The notes under the pieces: model-generated | The model's database searches: none | What the model was told of the DNA's origin: nothing | The model's input: only the letters and a program-made list of their open reading frames with translations | NCBI RefSeq assembly: GCF_015557435.1 | Contig: NZ_JADNOH010000091.1 | Location: 1-48,702 of the forward strand | Direction: 5' to 3' | DNA: 48,702 bases | Origin: Collinsella aerofaciens | GTDB lineage: Bacteria; Actinomycetota; Coriobacteriia; Coriobacteriales; Coriobacteriaceae | Position numbers and translations under genes: made by a program | Shown: piece by piece, positions 17,083 through 24,557 of the stretch | Layout of the letters: the number at the start of each line of letters is the position of its first letter | How positions within the stretch are numbered: the stretch's first letter is position 1

Positions 17083-17523
17083 CTAGTGCAGACCCATGCT
17101 GGTCAGGATCGTGTAGCCCATAAAGATGACAAACGCGATGAGGGCAAGGACAATGATGATTTTTTGAGCCGGCGCCATGCCAGGGATCTCGTTCTCGCCC
17201 GTAGGCTCCTTGGAGGTAACCATGCGCTGGGCAAAGGTCATCTCGTCACGGCTCGGCTTGGGCTCGACGGGCTTGGAACGAGCGACCTTTTTAGGCTGAG
17301 GTTTAGGTGCGGTGGGCGCGGGCTTCGCGGCGGCGGGCTTGGGCGCGGGGACGACGTTCGCGGCGGCCTCCTCGGCCTTCGCACGCTCGGCACGCAGGGC
17401 GGCCAGCTCCTCACGCTCGCGGCGTGCCTCTTCCTGGGCCTCGCGACGAGCTTTCTCGGCGCGGAGCTCTTCCAACTCGGCGCGTTCCTCGGCAGACAGT
17501 GGTTGGGACTCAAGCTTGGCCAT
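17083..17523 (-). CDS. small tail-anchored coiled-coil protein of unknown function
   Basis: A 146-residue protein with no recognised family. Residues 8-65 are a strongly charged Glu/Arg/Ala helix (LSAEERAELEELRAEKARRE and onwards), a clear coiled coil. A Pro/Ala/Lys-rich linker (about 67-95) follows, then a conserved-looking DEMTFAQRMVTSKEPTGENEIPGMAPAQK stretch. One hydrophobic segment (about 122-142) lies at the extreme C-terminus. This predicts a protein anchored by its tail with the coiled coil in the cytoplasm. The start at 17523 has AAAGGG upstream; the earlier ATG at 17559 does not. It lies between tRNA-Ala and pncB on the same strand. Confidence 0.7.
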   Translation of the reverse strand: MAKLESQPLSAEERAELEELRAEKARREAQEEARREREELAALRAERAKAEEAAANVVPAPKPAAAKPAPTAPKPQPKKVARSKPVEPKPSRDEMTFAQRMVTSKEPTGENEIPGMAPAQKIIIVLALIAFVIFMGYTILTSMGLH

Positions 17524-17587
17524 GGTACAGCCCTTTCTTTTAAAAAAAGCCGCCGACACAATGTCAGCGGCTTATCAAATCCAAGGG

Positions 17588-17660
17588 TGGAGACGAAGGG
17601 AGTCGAACCCTCGGCCTCTGCCATGCGACGGCAGCGCTCTCCCAACTGAGCTACGTCCCC
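17588..17660 (-). tRNA. tRNA-Ala (anticodon CGC)
   Basis: The minus strand starts GGGGACGTAGCTCAG and folds fully. The acceptor stem is GGGGACG with CGTCTCC and discriminator A, and the anticodon loop GTCGCAT gives anticodon CGC for the alanine codon GCG. The T-loop is TTCGACT. The 3' CCA is not encoded. Confidence 0.95.
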
Positions 17661-17765
17661 AAGACAAGTTGATATTTTACCTACGGCTCGCCAACTGTCA
17701 ACGCCCAATACCCAGTCTTTTTGGGACGCGGCTATTTTGACAACTTTTCGAGCAGGCGATCCTCT

Positions 17766-17802
17766 CGATGATTTTTTAATCCCCGTCCCAGAAAAATCAT
17801 CG
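17766..17802. repeat. family 3 hairpin repeat (TTTAATCCCCGTCCCAGA core), copy a
   Basis: Perfect 11-bp arms (CGATGATTTTT with AAAAATCATCG) enclose the core TAATCCCCGTCCCAG. It lies ten bases beyond the radical SAM stop codon. A diverged copy with the same core occurs at 29318-29348. Confidence 0.75.
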
Positions 17803-17811
17803 GCGAGCGCA

Positions 17812-18750
17812 CTACTTTGCGCTGGTGAGGACGCCGGTGGTGTCGAACGCCGGGGTGAAGCTCTCGTCTACCGCTCCGCCTTCTTGCCAAAACATCGTCG
17901 TAAAGCCCAGGTCGTCGGCATGGTCGAGCACCTGCTCGTACTCCTCGCGCGTCACGGCGCGCGCCAGGTCGCCGCCTTGTTCGCGCATGAGGGCATTGGG
18001 CGTGTACTGGTTCATGACCGAGATCGGCACGTCGCCCACCGTCTGCCACACCAGGTCCAACACGCGGCACGAATCGTCCGCATGCCCCGGCAGCACCAGA
18101 TGACGCACGATTATGCCGCGCTTCATGAGCCCGTCCTCGTCTACCAGCTCTCCCCCGCGGCGCTCAATTTCGCGCGCCATCTGGGCCAGACCCGACACAG
18201 CCACGCGCGGGTAGTCCTTAATATGAGAAAGCGACTGCGCAAGCCCGGCATCGGCATATTTAAAATCCGTAAGCCACACGTCGACCAGGTCGCCCAGCGC
18301 CGCCACGGCACTCGCGCGCTCGTAACCACTCGTGTTGTAGACGATCGGGATGACCAGTCCGCGCTCCCGAGCTGCGGCAATCGCGGCCGGCAGCAGGTGA
18401 GCATAATGCGTCGCCGTCACCAGATTGATGTTATTGGCACCTTGGTCCTGCAGCTCCAGCATAATCTCGACCAGGCGCTCGGGCGAAATCTCAAGCCCAA
18501 AATTGCCCGTCGAGATCTCGTGGTTCTGGCAATAGATACATTTGAGCGAGCAGCCGCTAAAGAAGATCGTGCCCGAACCGGCCTCGCCCGAGATAGGCGG
18601 CTCCTCCCACATATGAAGCGCCGCGCGGGCCACCTTGAGCGTGTCATCGGCACCGCATACGCCGTGCGCACCCTCGTCGCGCACCGCACCGCAACGGCGC
18701 GGACACAAATGGCAGGCGGGCGAAAAAAGTTCGGTCAACGGCGTCGGCAT
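17812..18750 (-). CDS. radical SAM protein, pyruvate formate-lyase-activating enzyme-like
   Basis: A 312-residue protein of the PflA-related, AmmeMemoRadiSam-like branch. The iron-sulfur cluster motif is C67-x3-C71-x2-C74 in FFSGCSLKCIYCQNHE. An N-terminal Cys pair set, CHLCPRRCGAVRDEGAHGVCG, is typical of this branch and may bind a second metal. The GANNINLVTATHYAHLLPAAI and IIVRHLVLPGHADDS segments match the SAM barrel. It probably activates a glycyl radical enzyme or modifies an unknown target; no partner enzyme is nearby. The start at 18750 is chosen because GGAG lies nine bases upstream, although an in-frame TTG at 18765 is possible. Confidence 0.88.
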   Translation of the reverse strand: MPTPLTELFSPACHLCPRRCGAVRDEGAHGVCGADDTLKVARAALHMWEEPPISGEAGSGTIFFSGCSLKCIYCQNHEISTGNFGLEISPERLVEIMLELQDQGANNINLVTATHYAHLLPAAIAAARERGLVIPIVYNTSGYERASAVAALGDLVDVWLTDFKYADAGLAQSLSHIKDYPRVAVSGLAQMAREIERRGGELVDEDGLMKRGIIVRHLVLPGHADDSCRVLDLVWQTVGDVPISVMNQYTPNALMREQGGDLARAVTREEYEQVLDHADDLGFTTMFWQEGGAVDESFTPAFDTTGVLTSAK

Positions 18751-18887
18751 AAAAACATGCTCCAAAACAACGATTCAGCAGCTCAAACGTAAAGGGACCA
18801 ACCGCACAGACGGCTCGAGCCCAAGGCGCCGTAATCGTCCGACACGATTTTTGTAATGTCAAGACTGGAATCGATAAAGTGCCGCTT

Positions 18888-18893
18888 TATGAT
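18888..18893 (+). promoter_or_regulatory. candidate -10 box of the 6S-like RNA
   Basis: TATGAT matches the sigma-70 -10 consensus at five of six positions and sits about seven bases before the proposed RNA start. A weak CTGGAA lies 17 bases upstream as a possible -35. Confidence 0.35.
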
Positions 18894-18899
18894 GTAGGT

Positions 18900-19044
18900 A
18901 TTCCGCCCCCCGCGGAGCAACTGGGTGAACCGTCGCGTTTATTTAGGGAGCCCACACAGTCGTACCTAGTACAGGTATCCTTCGTTGTTAAGGACGCTGG
19001 AACAGTCGATGAGGGCACCCACCTGTTTTAGGTGGGTTCATTTT
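18900..19044 (+). ncRNA. ssrS: structured non-coding RNA, probable 6S RNA
   Basis: No open frame spans this stretch. It contains several strong helices: TCCGC/GCGGA at the 5' end, TACCT/AGGTA, TCCTT/AAGGA around CGTTGTT, and GGGTG near 18923 with CACCC near 19017, closing a long arm. It ends in GGGCACCCACCTGTTTTAGG and a T-rich tail. A GTTGTTAAGGA loop followed by a GGCACCCACC 3' arm recalls 6S RNAs of Gram-positive bacteria, and a size of about 145 bases suits a short 6S. 6S RNA mimics an open promoter and holds the housekeeping RNA polymerase in stationary phase. The identification rests on recalled motifs, not on a covariance-model search. Confidence 0.55.
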
Positions 19045-19083
19045 CGTAACGTGGGGGGTGGTTTTTATTTGCCGAAAACCACC
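19017..19083 (+). terminator. terminator of the 6S-like RNA and a second hairpin
   Basis: ACCCACCT pairs with AGGTGGGT around a short T-rich loop and is followed by TCATTTT (19017-19044). A second hairpin, GGTGGTTTT with AAAACCACC (19057-19083), follows within 15 bases and could act as a backup. Both lie before the wecA-type gene. Confidence 0.6.
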
Positions 19084-19274
19084 ATTACAGCCCATATGGA
19101 TCCCCGCCGGTATCCCGACAATCCATCGACAACATCCCAATATCTGGTAAGCGCGTGATTATCGCTGCGTGCAATTCCATGCACCCCCCTTGGTCGAGTA
19201 TCATGGTTCGGCTATGCCCTTTGCGCTTAGCAACCTTTGACCTTTTCCTTCGACGCTTGGCGGTTTTTAGATTC

Positions 19275-20474
19275 ATGGCTTCATCCCCGAGCTACATACC
19301 GTATCTATGCGTGGCAGCGGCGGCCTTTATCACGACCTTCCTCACGGTGCCCCTGGTCAAGCGCTTGGCAATTAAGCTCGACGCCGTCGACTATCCTTCT
19401 AAGCGCCGCATCAACACCAAGCCCATCCCGCGTTTGGGCGGAACGGCGGTGTTTTTGGGCCTGGTCGTTGCCTGCATTGTGCAAATCCTAGGCACCTGGC
19501 ACCTAGGCTGGCCGCCCGTCCTGGTGCCGCACCCGCGCCTTCACATTAGCTATCCCATGCTGGCGCTCTCCTTTACCGTCATCTTTGCGACCGGCGCTAT
19601 CGACGACGTCTTCCAGCTCAAGCCCAAGCAAAAGCTAGCCGGACAGGTCCTCGCTGCGCTTATCGCCTGTATCGGCGGCCTGCGGATCGGCGTCATCGTC
19701 AACCCGTTTGCCCCCGGCGAGATCATGCTCGGATGGCTCGCCTACCCCATCACCGTGATCTATCTGGTGGCATTCACCAACATCATTAACCTCATCGACG
19801 GCCTCGACGGCTTGGCCACGGGCATCTGCGGCATCGCGTCGTTCACCATGTTTTCGATGGCCGTTCTCTCGGGCCGCATCGACGCCGCCGCGCTCTCCAT
19901 TGCGCTCTTTGGCGCTTGCCTGGCCTTTTTGCGCTACAACTTCAACCCCGCAAGCATCTTCTTGGGCGACTCGGGGTCGTTGCTTCTGGGCTTTGCACTG
20001 GGCTCCATCTCGCTGCTCAACGTGAGCCGCACCGCCGCGCTCACCTCGCTTATCATCCCGCTCATCGTTGCCGGCGTGCCCATCATCGACACGTTTAGCG
20101 CCATCGTGCGCCGCAAGCGCGCCCACATTAGCATCGGGCAGGCCGACAAGGGCCACATCCACCACCGCCTGATCCAAGAGGGCTACAACCAAAAGCAGGC
20201 AGTGCTCCTCATCTACGCCTGGTGCATCATGCTTTCGGCCGGCGCCGCCGCGATTAACCAGGTCGAGGTGCCCATGCGCGTGCTCATCTTTACCGTACTC
20301 GCCATTGGCTCGGCGGCCTTTGCCAAGCACCTGCACCTGTTTGAGCCCGTGCTGCGCCACCATTACAACAAGCGCACGCACGAGGACGAGCTCGTCACCC
20401 CCGACGATCCCGCCTTTAAGCAGGAGGAGCAGGCGGCAGAAGAACGCAGGGAGGAGCGCCACCACAGGCGCTAG
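19275..20474 (+). CDS. undecaprenyl-phosphate GlcNAc-1-phosphate transferase (WecA/TagO/MraY family)
   Basis: A polytopic membrane enzyme of 399 residues that transfers a sugar-1-phosphate from a UDP-sugar to undecaprenyl phosphate, the first step of wall polymer or surface glycan synthesis. Diagnostic motifs are DYPSKRRINTKPIPRLGG, FATGAIDDVFQLKPKQKL, NLIDGLDGLATG, FLGDSGSLLLG and GHIHHRL; the HIHHRL form points to the WecA/TagO branch rather than MraY. About ten hydrophobic segments are visible. A cytoplasmic charged tail rich in Glu/Arg ends the protein. The start is uncertain: 19275 begins directly before the first membrane helix but lacks a clear ribosome site, and the frame is open from 19155. 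Confidence 0.9.
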   Translation: MASSPSYIPYLCVAAAAFITTFLTVPLVKRLAIKLDAVDYPSKRRINTKPIPRLGGTAVFLGLVVACIVQILGTWHLGWPPVLVPHPRLHISYPMLALSFTVIFATGAIDDVFQLKPKQKLAGQVLAALIACIGGLRIGVIVNPFAPGEIMLGWLAYPITVIYLVAFTNIINLIDGLDGLATGICGIASFTMFSMAVLSGRIDAAALSIALFGACLAFLRYNFNPASIFLGDSGSLLLGFALGSISLLNVSRTAALTSLIIPLIVAGVPIIDTFSAIVRRKRAHISIGQADKGHIHHRLIQEGYNQKQAVLLIYAWCIMLSAGAAAINQVEVPMRVLIFTVLAIGSAAFAKHLHLFEPVLRHHYNKRTHEDELVTPDDPAFKQEEQAAEERREERHHRR

Positions 20475-20635
20475 GGTAAGCTGCCGAGGATGCGCCCAGG
20501 CGCCGCCGGCCAAACGCGCAGCCACGCCGCGCCCATCGCACATGCCGCCGCTCTCCCGCCCCTCGCGTACTTACGCCCCGACCCTCCAATAAACGCGTTA
20601 TCATCTTGACCCATGAACATACGTTAGGAGCAATC

Positions 20636-21685
20636 ATGCCAAACGAGAACAGCTACGAGGTCGCGCTGCAAAAGAGCAACGCCATTCGCGAGGGCCTGGC
20701 CAAGACGCCCGACAAGTTCACCATGCTCACCGGCGACCGCCCCACCGGCCGTCTGCATCTAGGTCACTACTTCGGCACCCTTAAGGGCCGTGTTGAGCTG
20801 CAGAACATGGGCGCCAAGACCAACGTGCTCATCGCCGACTACCAGGTCATCACTGACCGCGACACGACCGAGCACATCCAGGACAACGTGTACAACATGG
20901 TCATGGACTACCTTGCCTGCGGCATCGACCCCGACAAGACCATGATCTACGCGCACTCCGCCGTGCCCGCCGCCAACCAGCTCATGCTGCCGTTCCTGTC
21001 GCTGGTCTCCGAGGCCGAGCTGGCGCGCAACCCCACGGTCAAGGCCGAGATGGAGGCCTCGGGCCACGAGCTCACCGGCCTTCTGCTCACCTACCCTGTG
21101 CACCAGGCCTGCGACATCCTGTTCTGCAAGGGCAATGTGGTGCCCGTCGGTCGCGACCAGCTGCCGCACATCGAGCTCACCCGCACCATCGCCCGCCGCT
21201 TTAACAACCGCTACGGCAAAGTGTTCCCCGAGGTCGAAGCGCTGCTGTCCGAGACCCCGCTACTGCCGGGCCTGGACGGTCGCAAGATGAGCAAGAGCTA
21301 CGGCAACGCCATCAACATCTCGATGACCGCGGAGGAGACGGCAAAGCGCATCAAGAAGAGCCAGACCGATTCTGAGCGCATGATCACGTTCGATCCCGAG
21401 AACCGCCCCGGCGTATCCGGTCTGCTTTCGACGGCCGCCATCTGCACCGGTCGTTCCGAGGTCGAGATTGCCGAGGAGATTGGCATGGGCGGCTCCGGCC
21501 AACTCAAGAAGTACGTGACCGAGGCCGTCAACGAGTACTTCGCGCCGATCCGCGAGCGTCGTCAGCGCTATGAGAACGATCTGGACTATGTGAAGGACGT
21601 CCTGCACGAGGGCAACCGTCGTGCCAACGAGATCGCCGAGCAGACCCTGGCCGAGGTTCAGGACGCCATGGGCATGGTGTACTAG
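20636..21685 (+). CDS. trpS: tryptophanyl-tRNA synthetase
   Basis: A class I synthetase of 349 residues that charges tRNA-Trp. The HIGH-type motif is GRLHLGHYFG near the N-terminus, and KMSKS is exact in GRKMSKSYGN. The VPVGRDQLPHIELTR segment is the tryptophan/tRNA-contacting region seen in the TrpS family. The start at 20636 follows AGGAG by six bases. An in-frame TTG at 20606 lacks such a site. No T-box leader is visible upstream. It ends in a strong terminator. Confidence 0.96.
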   Translation: MPNENSYEVALQKSNAIREGLAKTPDKFTMLTGDRPTGRLHLGHYFGTLKGRVELQNMGAKTNVLIADYQVITDRDTTEHIQDNVYNMVMDYLACGIDPDKTMIYAHSAVPAANQLMLPFLSLVSEAELARNPTVKAEMEASGHELTGLLLTYPVHQACDILFCKGNVVPVGRDQLPHIELTRTIARRFNNRYGKVFPEVEALLSETPLLPGLDGRKMSKSYGNAINISMTAEETAKRIKKSQTDSERMITFDPENRPGVSGLLSTAAICTGRSEVEIAEEIGMGGSGQLKKYVTEAVNEYFAPIRERRQRYENDLDYVKDVLHEGNRRANEIAEQTLAEVQDAMGMVY

Positions 21686-21711
21686 CCGAGAACAATAAAC
21701 AGCAGTCAAAC

Positions 21712-21758
21712 AAAACCGCCGCGATGAGTACAATCCTCATTGCGGCGGTTTTGTTTTC
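21712..21758. terminator. intrinsic terminator of trpS
   Basis: AAAACCGCCGCGATGAG pairs with CTCATTGCGGCGGTTTT (one wobble) around a six-base loop and is followed by GTTTT. The A-run on the left makes it potentially bidirectional. Confidence 0.9.
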
Positions 21759-21908
21759 TTCAGAGGTCGGTCGCCGAGGTATTCAGCCGCTCGGCAGAAC
21801 CCCTAAGTCGCAAGCACCCTAAGACTATATTCTGTTAAGCAATGACGCCCTATTGTTTTAACATGCGGCAGCGTTTTACAGCAGAGCCGACCGACTGGAA
21901 GGAGCCCC

Positions 21909-22202
21909 ATGAGCTCAGTTGCGTTTTGTACATGCAACGACCGGAAATGCCCGTTTAACCCTGTCAACCACGACAAGGGCTGCACGCCTTGTATCGCCAA
22001 GAATCTGCACGAGCACGAGATTCCAACGTGCCTGTTCAACGCGATTTCCCCCGATCGGCTTGAGGCCGATAAAGACGAGTGGTCGTGGCAAGCGTTCGCG
22101 CGGCATGTAGAGGCGTATCTGGGAAGCAACAGCCCAAGAATCCCCGCGGGCGAAGAGACGCCGCAGGGGCTTACAAAGATCGGTTGCTGCAAGCGGGACT
22201 AA
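21909..22202 (+). CDS. small Cys-rich protein, DUF6485-like
   Basis: A 97-residue protein with eight cysteines. CTCNDRKCPF near the N-terminus, KGCTPCIAKN and TCLF in the middle, and a terminal CCKRD suggest one or two metal or iron-sulfur sites. I believe it belongs to the DUF6485 family of short Cys-rich proteins of anaerobes, but this is from memory. AAGGAG lies directly before the ATG. It is a single gene between trpS and a repeat-rich stretch. No biochemical role is known. Confidence 0.7.
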   Translation: MSSVAFCTCNDRKCPFNPVNHDKGCTPCIAKNLHEHEIPTCLFNAISPDRLEADKDEWSWQAFARHVEAYLGSNSPRIPAGEETPQGLTKIGCCKRD

Positions 22203-22503
22203 CAATCAAAGTTTGTGCCGCCCTAAGGCCAAACGTCGGCACCTCATTTTGGGATAACGGACCTGATGTTTTGTCCCATGATTACGGGAAAGCGCCCGCC
22301 GGCCATGGCAGCCGACGGGCGCTTTCCCGAAGTACACCGTTGAATCGCACAGAGGGGAGGAATGCGAATCAAACTCAACAGGGCAGGCTTTTTCATCGCC
22401 TATTGCCTGCTCCGTTGCTGAAACCAATATAGTTCGCCGTGGTTTACTTTGTAGCGACAATAAACGCCGCCACACCTTCTCCATAAGTTAGCTCAGGTAA
22501 ACT
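22203..22503. other. gene-free stretch with a very stable hairpin
   Basis: No supported gene is seen. The region contains a long perfect-looking hairpin at 22285-22329 and then AT-richer sequence up to a family 1 repeat. Confidence 0.45.
22285..22329. repeat. long stem hairpin of unknown role
   Basis: CGGGAAAGCGCCCG pairs with CGGGCGCTTTCCCG, with an inner CGGC/GCCG extension around a short loop. No T-run follows on either strand, so it is not a standard intrinsic terminator. It could be a REP-type element or an RNA-processing signal. Confidence 0.6.
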
Positions 22504-22544
22504 AAAACCACCACAAAGGGGACAGGAGCCTTTGTGGTGGTTTT
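22504..22544. repeat. family 1 hairpin repeat, copy 3
   Basis: The same CCACCACAAAGG arms with the loop-side variation GGAGCC. It lies about 15 bases past the MGMT-like stop codon on the minus strand and would serve as its terminator. Confidence 0.9.
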
Positions 22545-22559
22545 GACACGAACGAGTCG

Positions 22560-22880
22560 CTACAGCCCGGCAGGCCAACGACAGGCACCCAGATCGACGT
22601 GCCTGGGATCGGCAAACGTCACGCCCTTCCCTAGCAAAAGCTCACGTTGAGCATCGGGGCCGCCAAACGCAAAGCCCTCGCAAATGCGGCCATCGGCAAA
22701 CACCACACGATGGCAGGGAATCTGACCAGGGCGCGGATTGCTATGCAGGGCATACCCCACGTACCGCGCACTCCGCGGACGACCGGCGAGCAGCGCCACC
22801 TGACCGTAGGTGGCGACCATCCCCTCGGGAATCTGCTCGACCACCTCGTACACCCGCTCAAAAAAGCCCTCAGACGCCAT
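22560..22880 (-). CDS. short MGMT-family protein retaining the active-site cysteine
   Basis: A 106-residue protein matching only the C-terminal DNA-binding domain of O6-alkylguanine-DNA alkyltransferase. It has the helix-turn-helix region VATYGQVALLAGRPRSARYVGYAL, the arginine finger region, and PCHR at 55-58 with the acceptor cysteine C56 in IPCHRVV. Alkyltransferase-like proteins of this size usually have Trp in place of Cys (PWHR). This one keeps Cys, so it could in principle accept alkyl groups, or it may be a sensor that flags lesions for repair. It has family 1 repeats on both sides and is transcribed alone or from degV readthrough. Confidence 0.85.
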   Translation of the reverse strand: MASEGFFERVYEVVEQIPEGMVATYGQVALLAGRPRSARYVGYALHSNPRPGQIPCHRVVFADGRICEGFAFGGPDAQRELLLGKGVTFADPRHVDLGACRWPAGL

Positions 22881-22909
22881 TGCTCGCTCCCTTCCACCCG
22901 GAATAGCCT

Positions 22910-22948
22910 AAACCACCACAAAGGTGCCTGTCCCCTTTGTGGTGGTTT
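22910..22948. repeat. family 1 hairpin repeat, copy 4 (inverted orientation)
   Basis: Arms as in the other copies, but the loop reads GGTGCCTGTCCCC, the reverse complement of copy 2. The element is therefore inserted the other way round. It lies about 12 bases past the degV stop. Confidence 0.9.
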
Positions 22949-22960
22949 ATAGCAAGTCGG

Positions 22961-23815
22961 TTAGTTGACGGGCTGGAAGAAGGCTACGGCTACGGCGCCG
23001 GGACCTACGTGGGTGCCGATGGTGGCGCCAATGGTGTGGACAGGCAGTTCGTCCTCGGTGTGGCCAGCCCACAGTGCCGCGCTGTCCTCGATATACTTCT
23101 TGAGCACCGCATCCGAAAGGCCCGTATAGCCGAGCGCCAGCGGCATGGAAAAGTCGATGCCGCCCGCCTTTTCGACCTTCTGGTTGAGCAGGTTACGTCC
23201 GTTCTTGGAACCGCGCGCCTTGCCCAGCTGCACGATCAGACCGTCCTCGGCAGCCACCACGGGCTTTACGTTGAGCAGCGTACCCACGGCACCGGCCGCA
23301 GCAGACAGGCGACCGCCGCGCACCAGGTACTCCAACGTCTCGAGCAGGCCGATGACGACCACGCGGTCGCGCACGGCCTCGACAGCCGCCGCAACCTGAG
23401 CCGCGCCCTGGCCCTCGTCCACCAGGCGCAGCGCATACTCGACCAGCACGCGCTCGCCCAAGGTCACGTTATTGCTGTCCACGACGAACATGTCGCCGCC
23501 CGGCGCCTCGGCAAGTGCCGTACGAGCACTCTGGTTGGTGCCCGAGAGCTTGGCACCCACGGTAATAATCACGGCCTCATCGCCGGCCTCACGCGCTTCG
23601 GCAATCGCCTGCGAAAAGGCGTACGGGTTGACCTGACCGGTCTTGGGCAGTTCATCGCGCTCCACAAGCATCTCGTAAAAGCGCTGGTGATCGATGTCGA
23701 CGCCATCCATATACACATCGGTGCCAAAGGTGACGGACAGCGGCAGAACACGCAGAGCGGGGTGCTCCGCCGGCGACATATCGCTTGCGGAATCGGTAAT
23801 AATGCGGACGGACAT
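22961..23815 (-). CDS. DegV family fatty acid-binding protein
   Basis: A 284-residue DegV (FakB-like) protein. These bind a fatty acid and present it to the kinase FakA for phosphorylation and entry into phospholipid. N-terminal RIITDSASDMSP and the GAKLSGTNQSARTAL segment are the two signature regions, and the LEYLVRGGRLSAAAGAVGTLLNVKPV stretch is the most conserved block of the family. The start at 23815 has AAAGGA seven bases upstream; the longer frame from 23920 does not. A marR-type gene lies 119 bases upstream on the same strand. No fakA is in the window. Confidence 0.9.
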   Translation of the reverse strand: MSVRIITDSASDMSPAEHPALRVLPLSVTFGTDVYMDGVDIDHQRFYEMLVERDELPKTGQVNPYAFSQAIAEAREAGDEAVIITVGAKLSGTNQSARTALAEAPGGDMFVVDSNNVTLGERVLVEYALRLVDEGQGAAQVAAAVEAVRDRVVVIGLLETLEYLVRGGRLSAAAGAVGTLLNVKPVVAAEDGLIVQLGKARGSKNGRNLLNQKVEKAGGIDFSMPLALGYTGLSDAVLKKYIEDSAALWAGHTEDELPVHTIGATIGTHVGPGAVAVAFFQPVN

Positions 23816-23934
23816 AACGAATCCTTTCTTGCGCAGGTCCCGCGCGGGGAATTTTGACAGCAATGCCCCGGCACAGCATACGCGCTCAAACGGGACTATG
23901 CAGTTTTTAATGGGAAGCAAATGCCTTGGCGGCC

Positions 23935-24384
23935 TTAGATCTCACGCAGGGTGTTGAGAATCGTACGCAGCGACGCATACATCTGCTCGCGCTGCTCCAC
24001 ACCCATAGCCTTACCGGTGGTGTCGAGCACCTCGCGAATGATGCGGTCCGCCTCGCTCATGCTCTCGCCGCCCAGAGCGGTCAGGCGCACCGGGGCACGA
24101 TACTTAACGGCCGCATCACCCGAGTCGTCGACCTCGACGTAGCCGCCCTCCTCCAGATGCGCGAGCGTGCGCGAGACGGCGGCACGGGTCACGCCTGCCA
24201 TGCGAGCCAGGTCAGCGCCAGTCAGGCCGTCCTTGCTGCGCTCAAGATAGTACAGGCACATAACGTCGGAGCCCTTGAGGCCCAGCCTTGCGCCCTCGGA
24301 TGTCTTAATGCGCTGGATCTCCTTGTAGAGCCCGCTGATCAGTCCGACAAAGTCCTCGAAACGTGTCTCGTCGTTCTGCTGCAT
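23935..24384 (-). CDS. MarR-family transcriptional regulator
   Basis: A 149-residue winged helix-turn-helix regulator. The DNA-reading part is LTGADLARMAGVTRAAVSRTLAHLEEGGYVEVDD, with helices on either side for dimerisation. MarR proteins are usually repressors released by small ligands. Its position directly upstream of degV on the same strand suggests a link to fatty-acid uptake, as for FabT, but this is inference from order only. A GGCGG lies upstream of the ATG. No operator palindrome is obvious in the 119-base gap to degV. Confidence 0.85.
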   Translation of the reverse strand: MQQNDETRFEDFVGLISGLYKEIQRIKTSEGARLGLKGSDVMCLYYLERSKDGLTGADLARMAGVTRAAVSRTLAHLEEGGYVEVDDSGDAAVKYRAPVRLTALGGESMSEADRIIREVLDTTGKAMGVEQREQMYASLRTILNTLREI

Positions 24385-24487
24385 GGGAGACGACCGCCTT
24401 TCGCTTGCATGATGCTAACGGGTAAACATCTTAGCCGCACAAGGCAACACCCATACCCAAATATCCCATTTGTTAACCCATCAACAT

Positions 24488-24528
24488 AAAAACCACCACA
24501 AAGGGGACAGGCGCCTTTGTGGTGGTTT
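24488..24528. repeat. family 1 hairpin repeat, copy 5
   Basis: Perfect arms with loop-side variation GGCGCC. It lies about 30 bases past the stop of the B3/4-domain gene on the minus strand. Confidence 0.9.
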
Positions 24529-24557
24529 GGGGCATCGAGTTTGATCCGCAGGCGTCG

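Noticed and set aside
20475-20635. Possible T-box leader before trpS
   Set aside because: The gap is only about 160 bases and contains neither the T-box motif nor a specifier stem-antiterminator arrangement.
22206-22484. Minus-strand frame of 92 codons near the long hairpin
   Set aside because: It spans the hairpin and has no ribosome site or family similarity; treated as non-coding.
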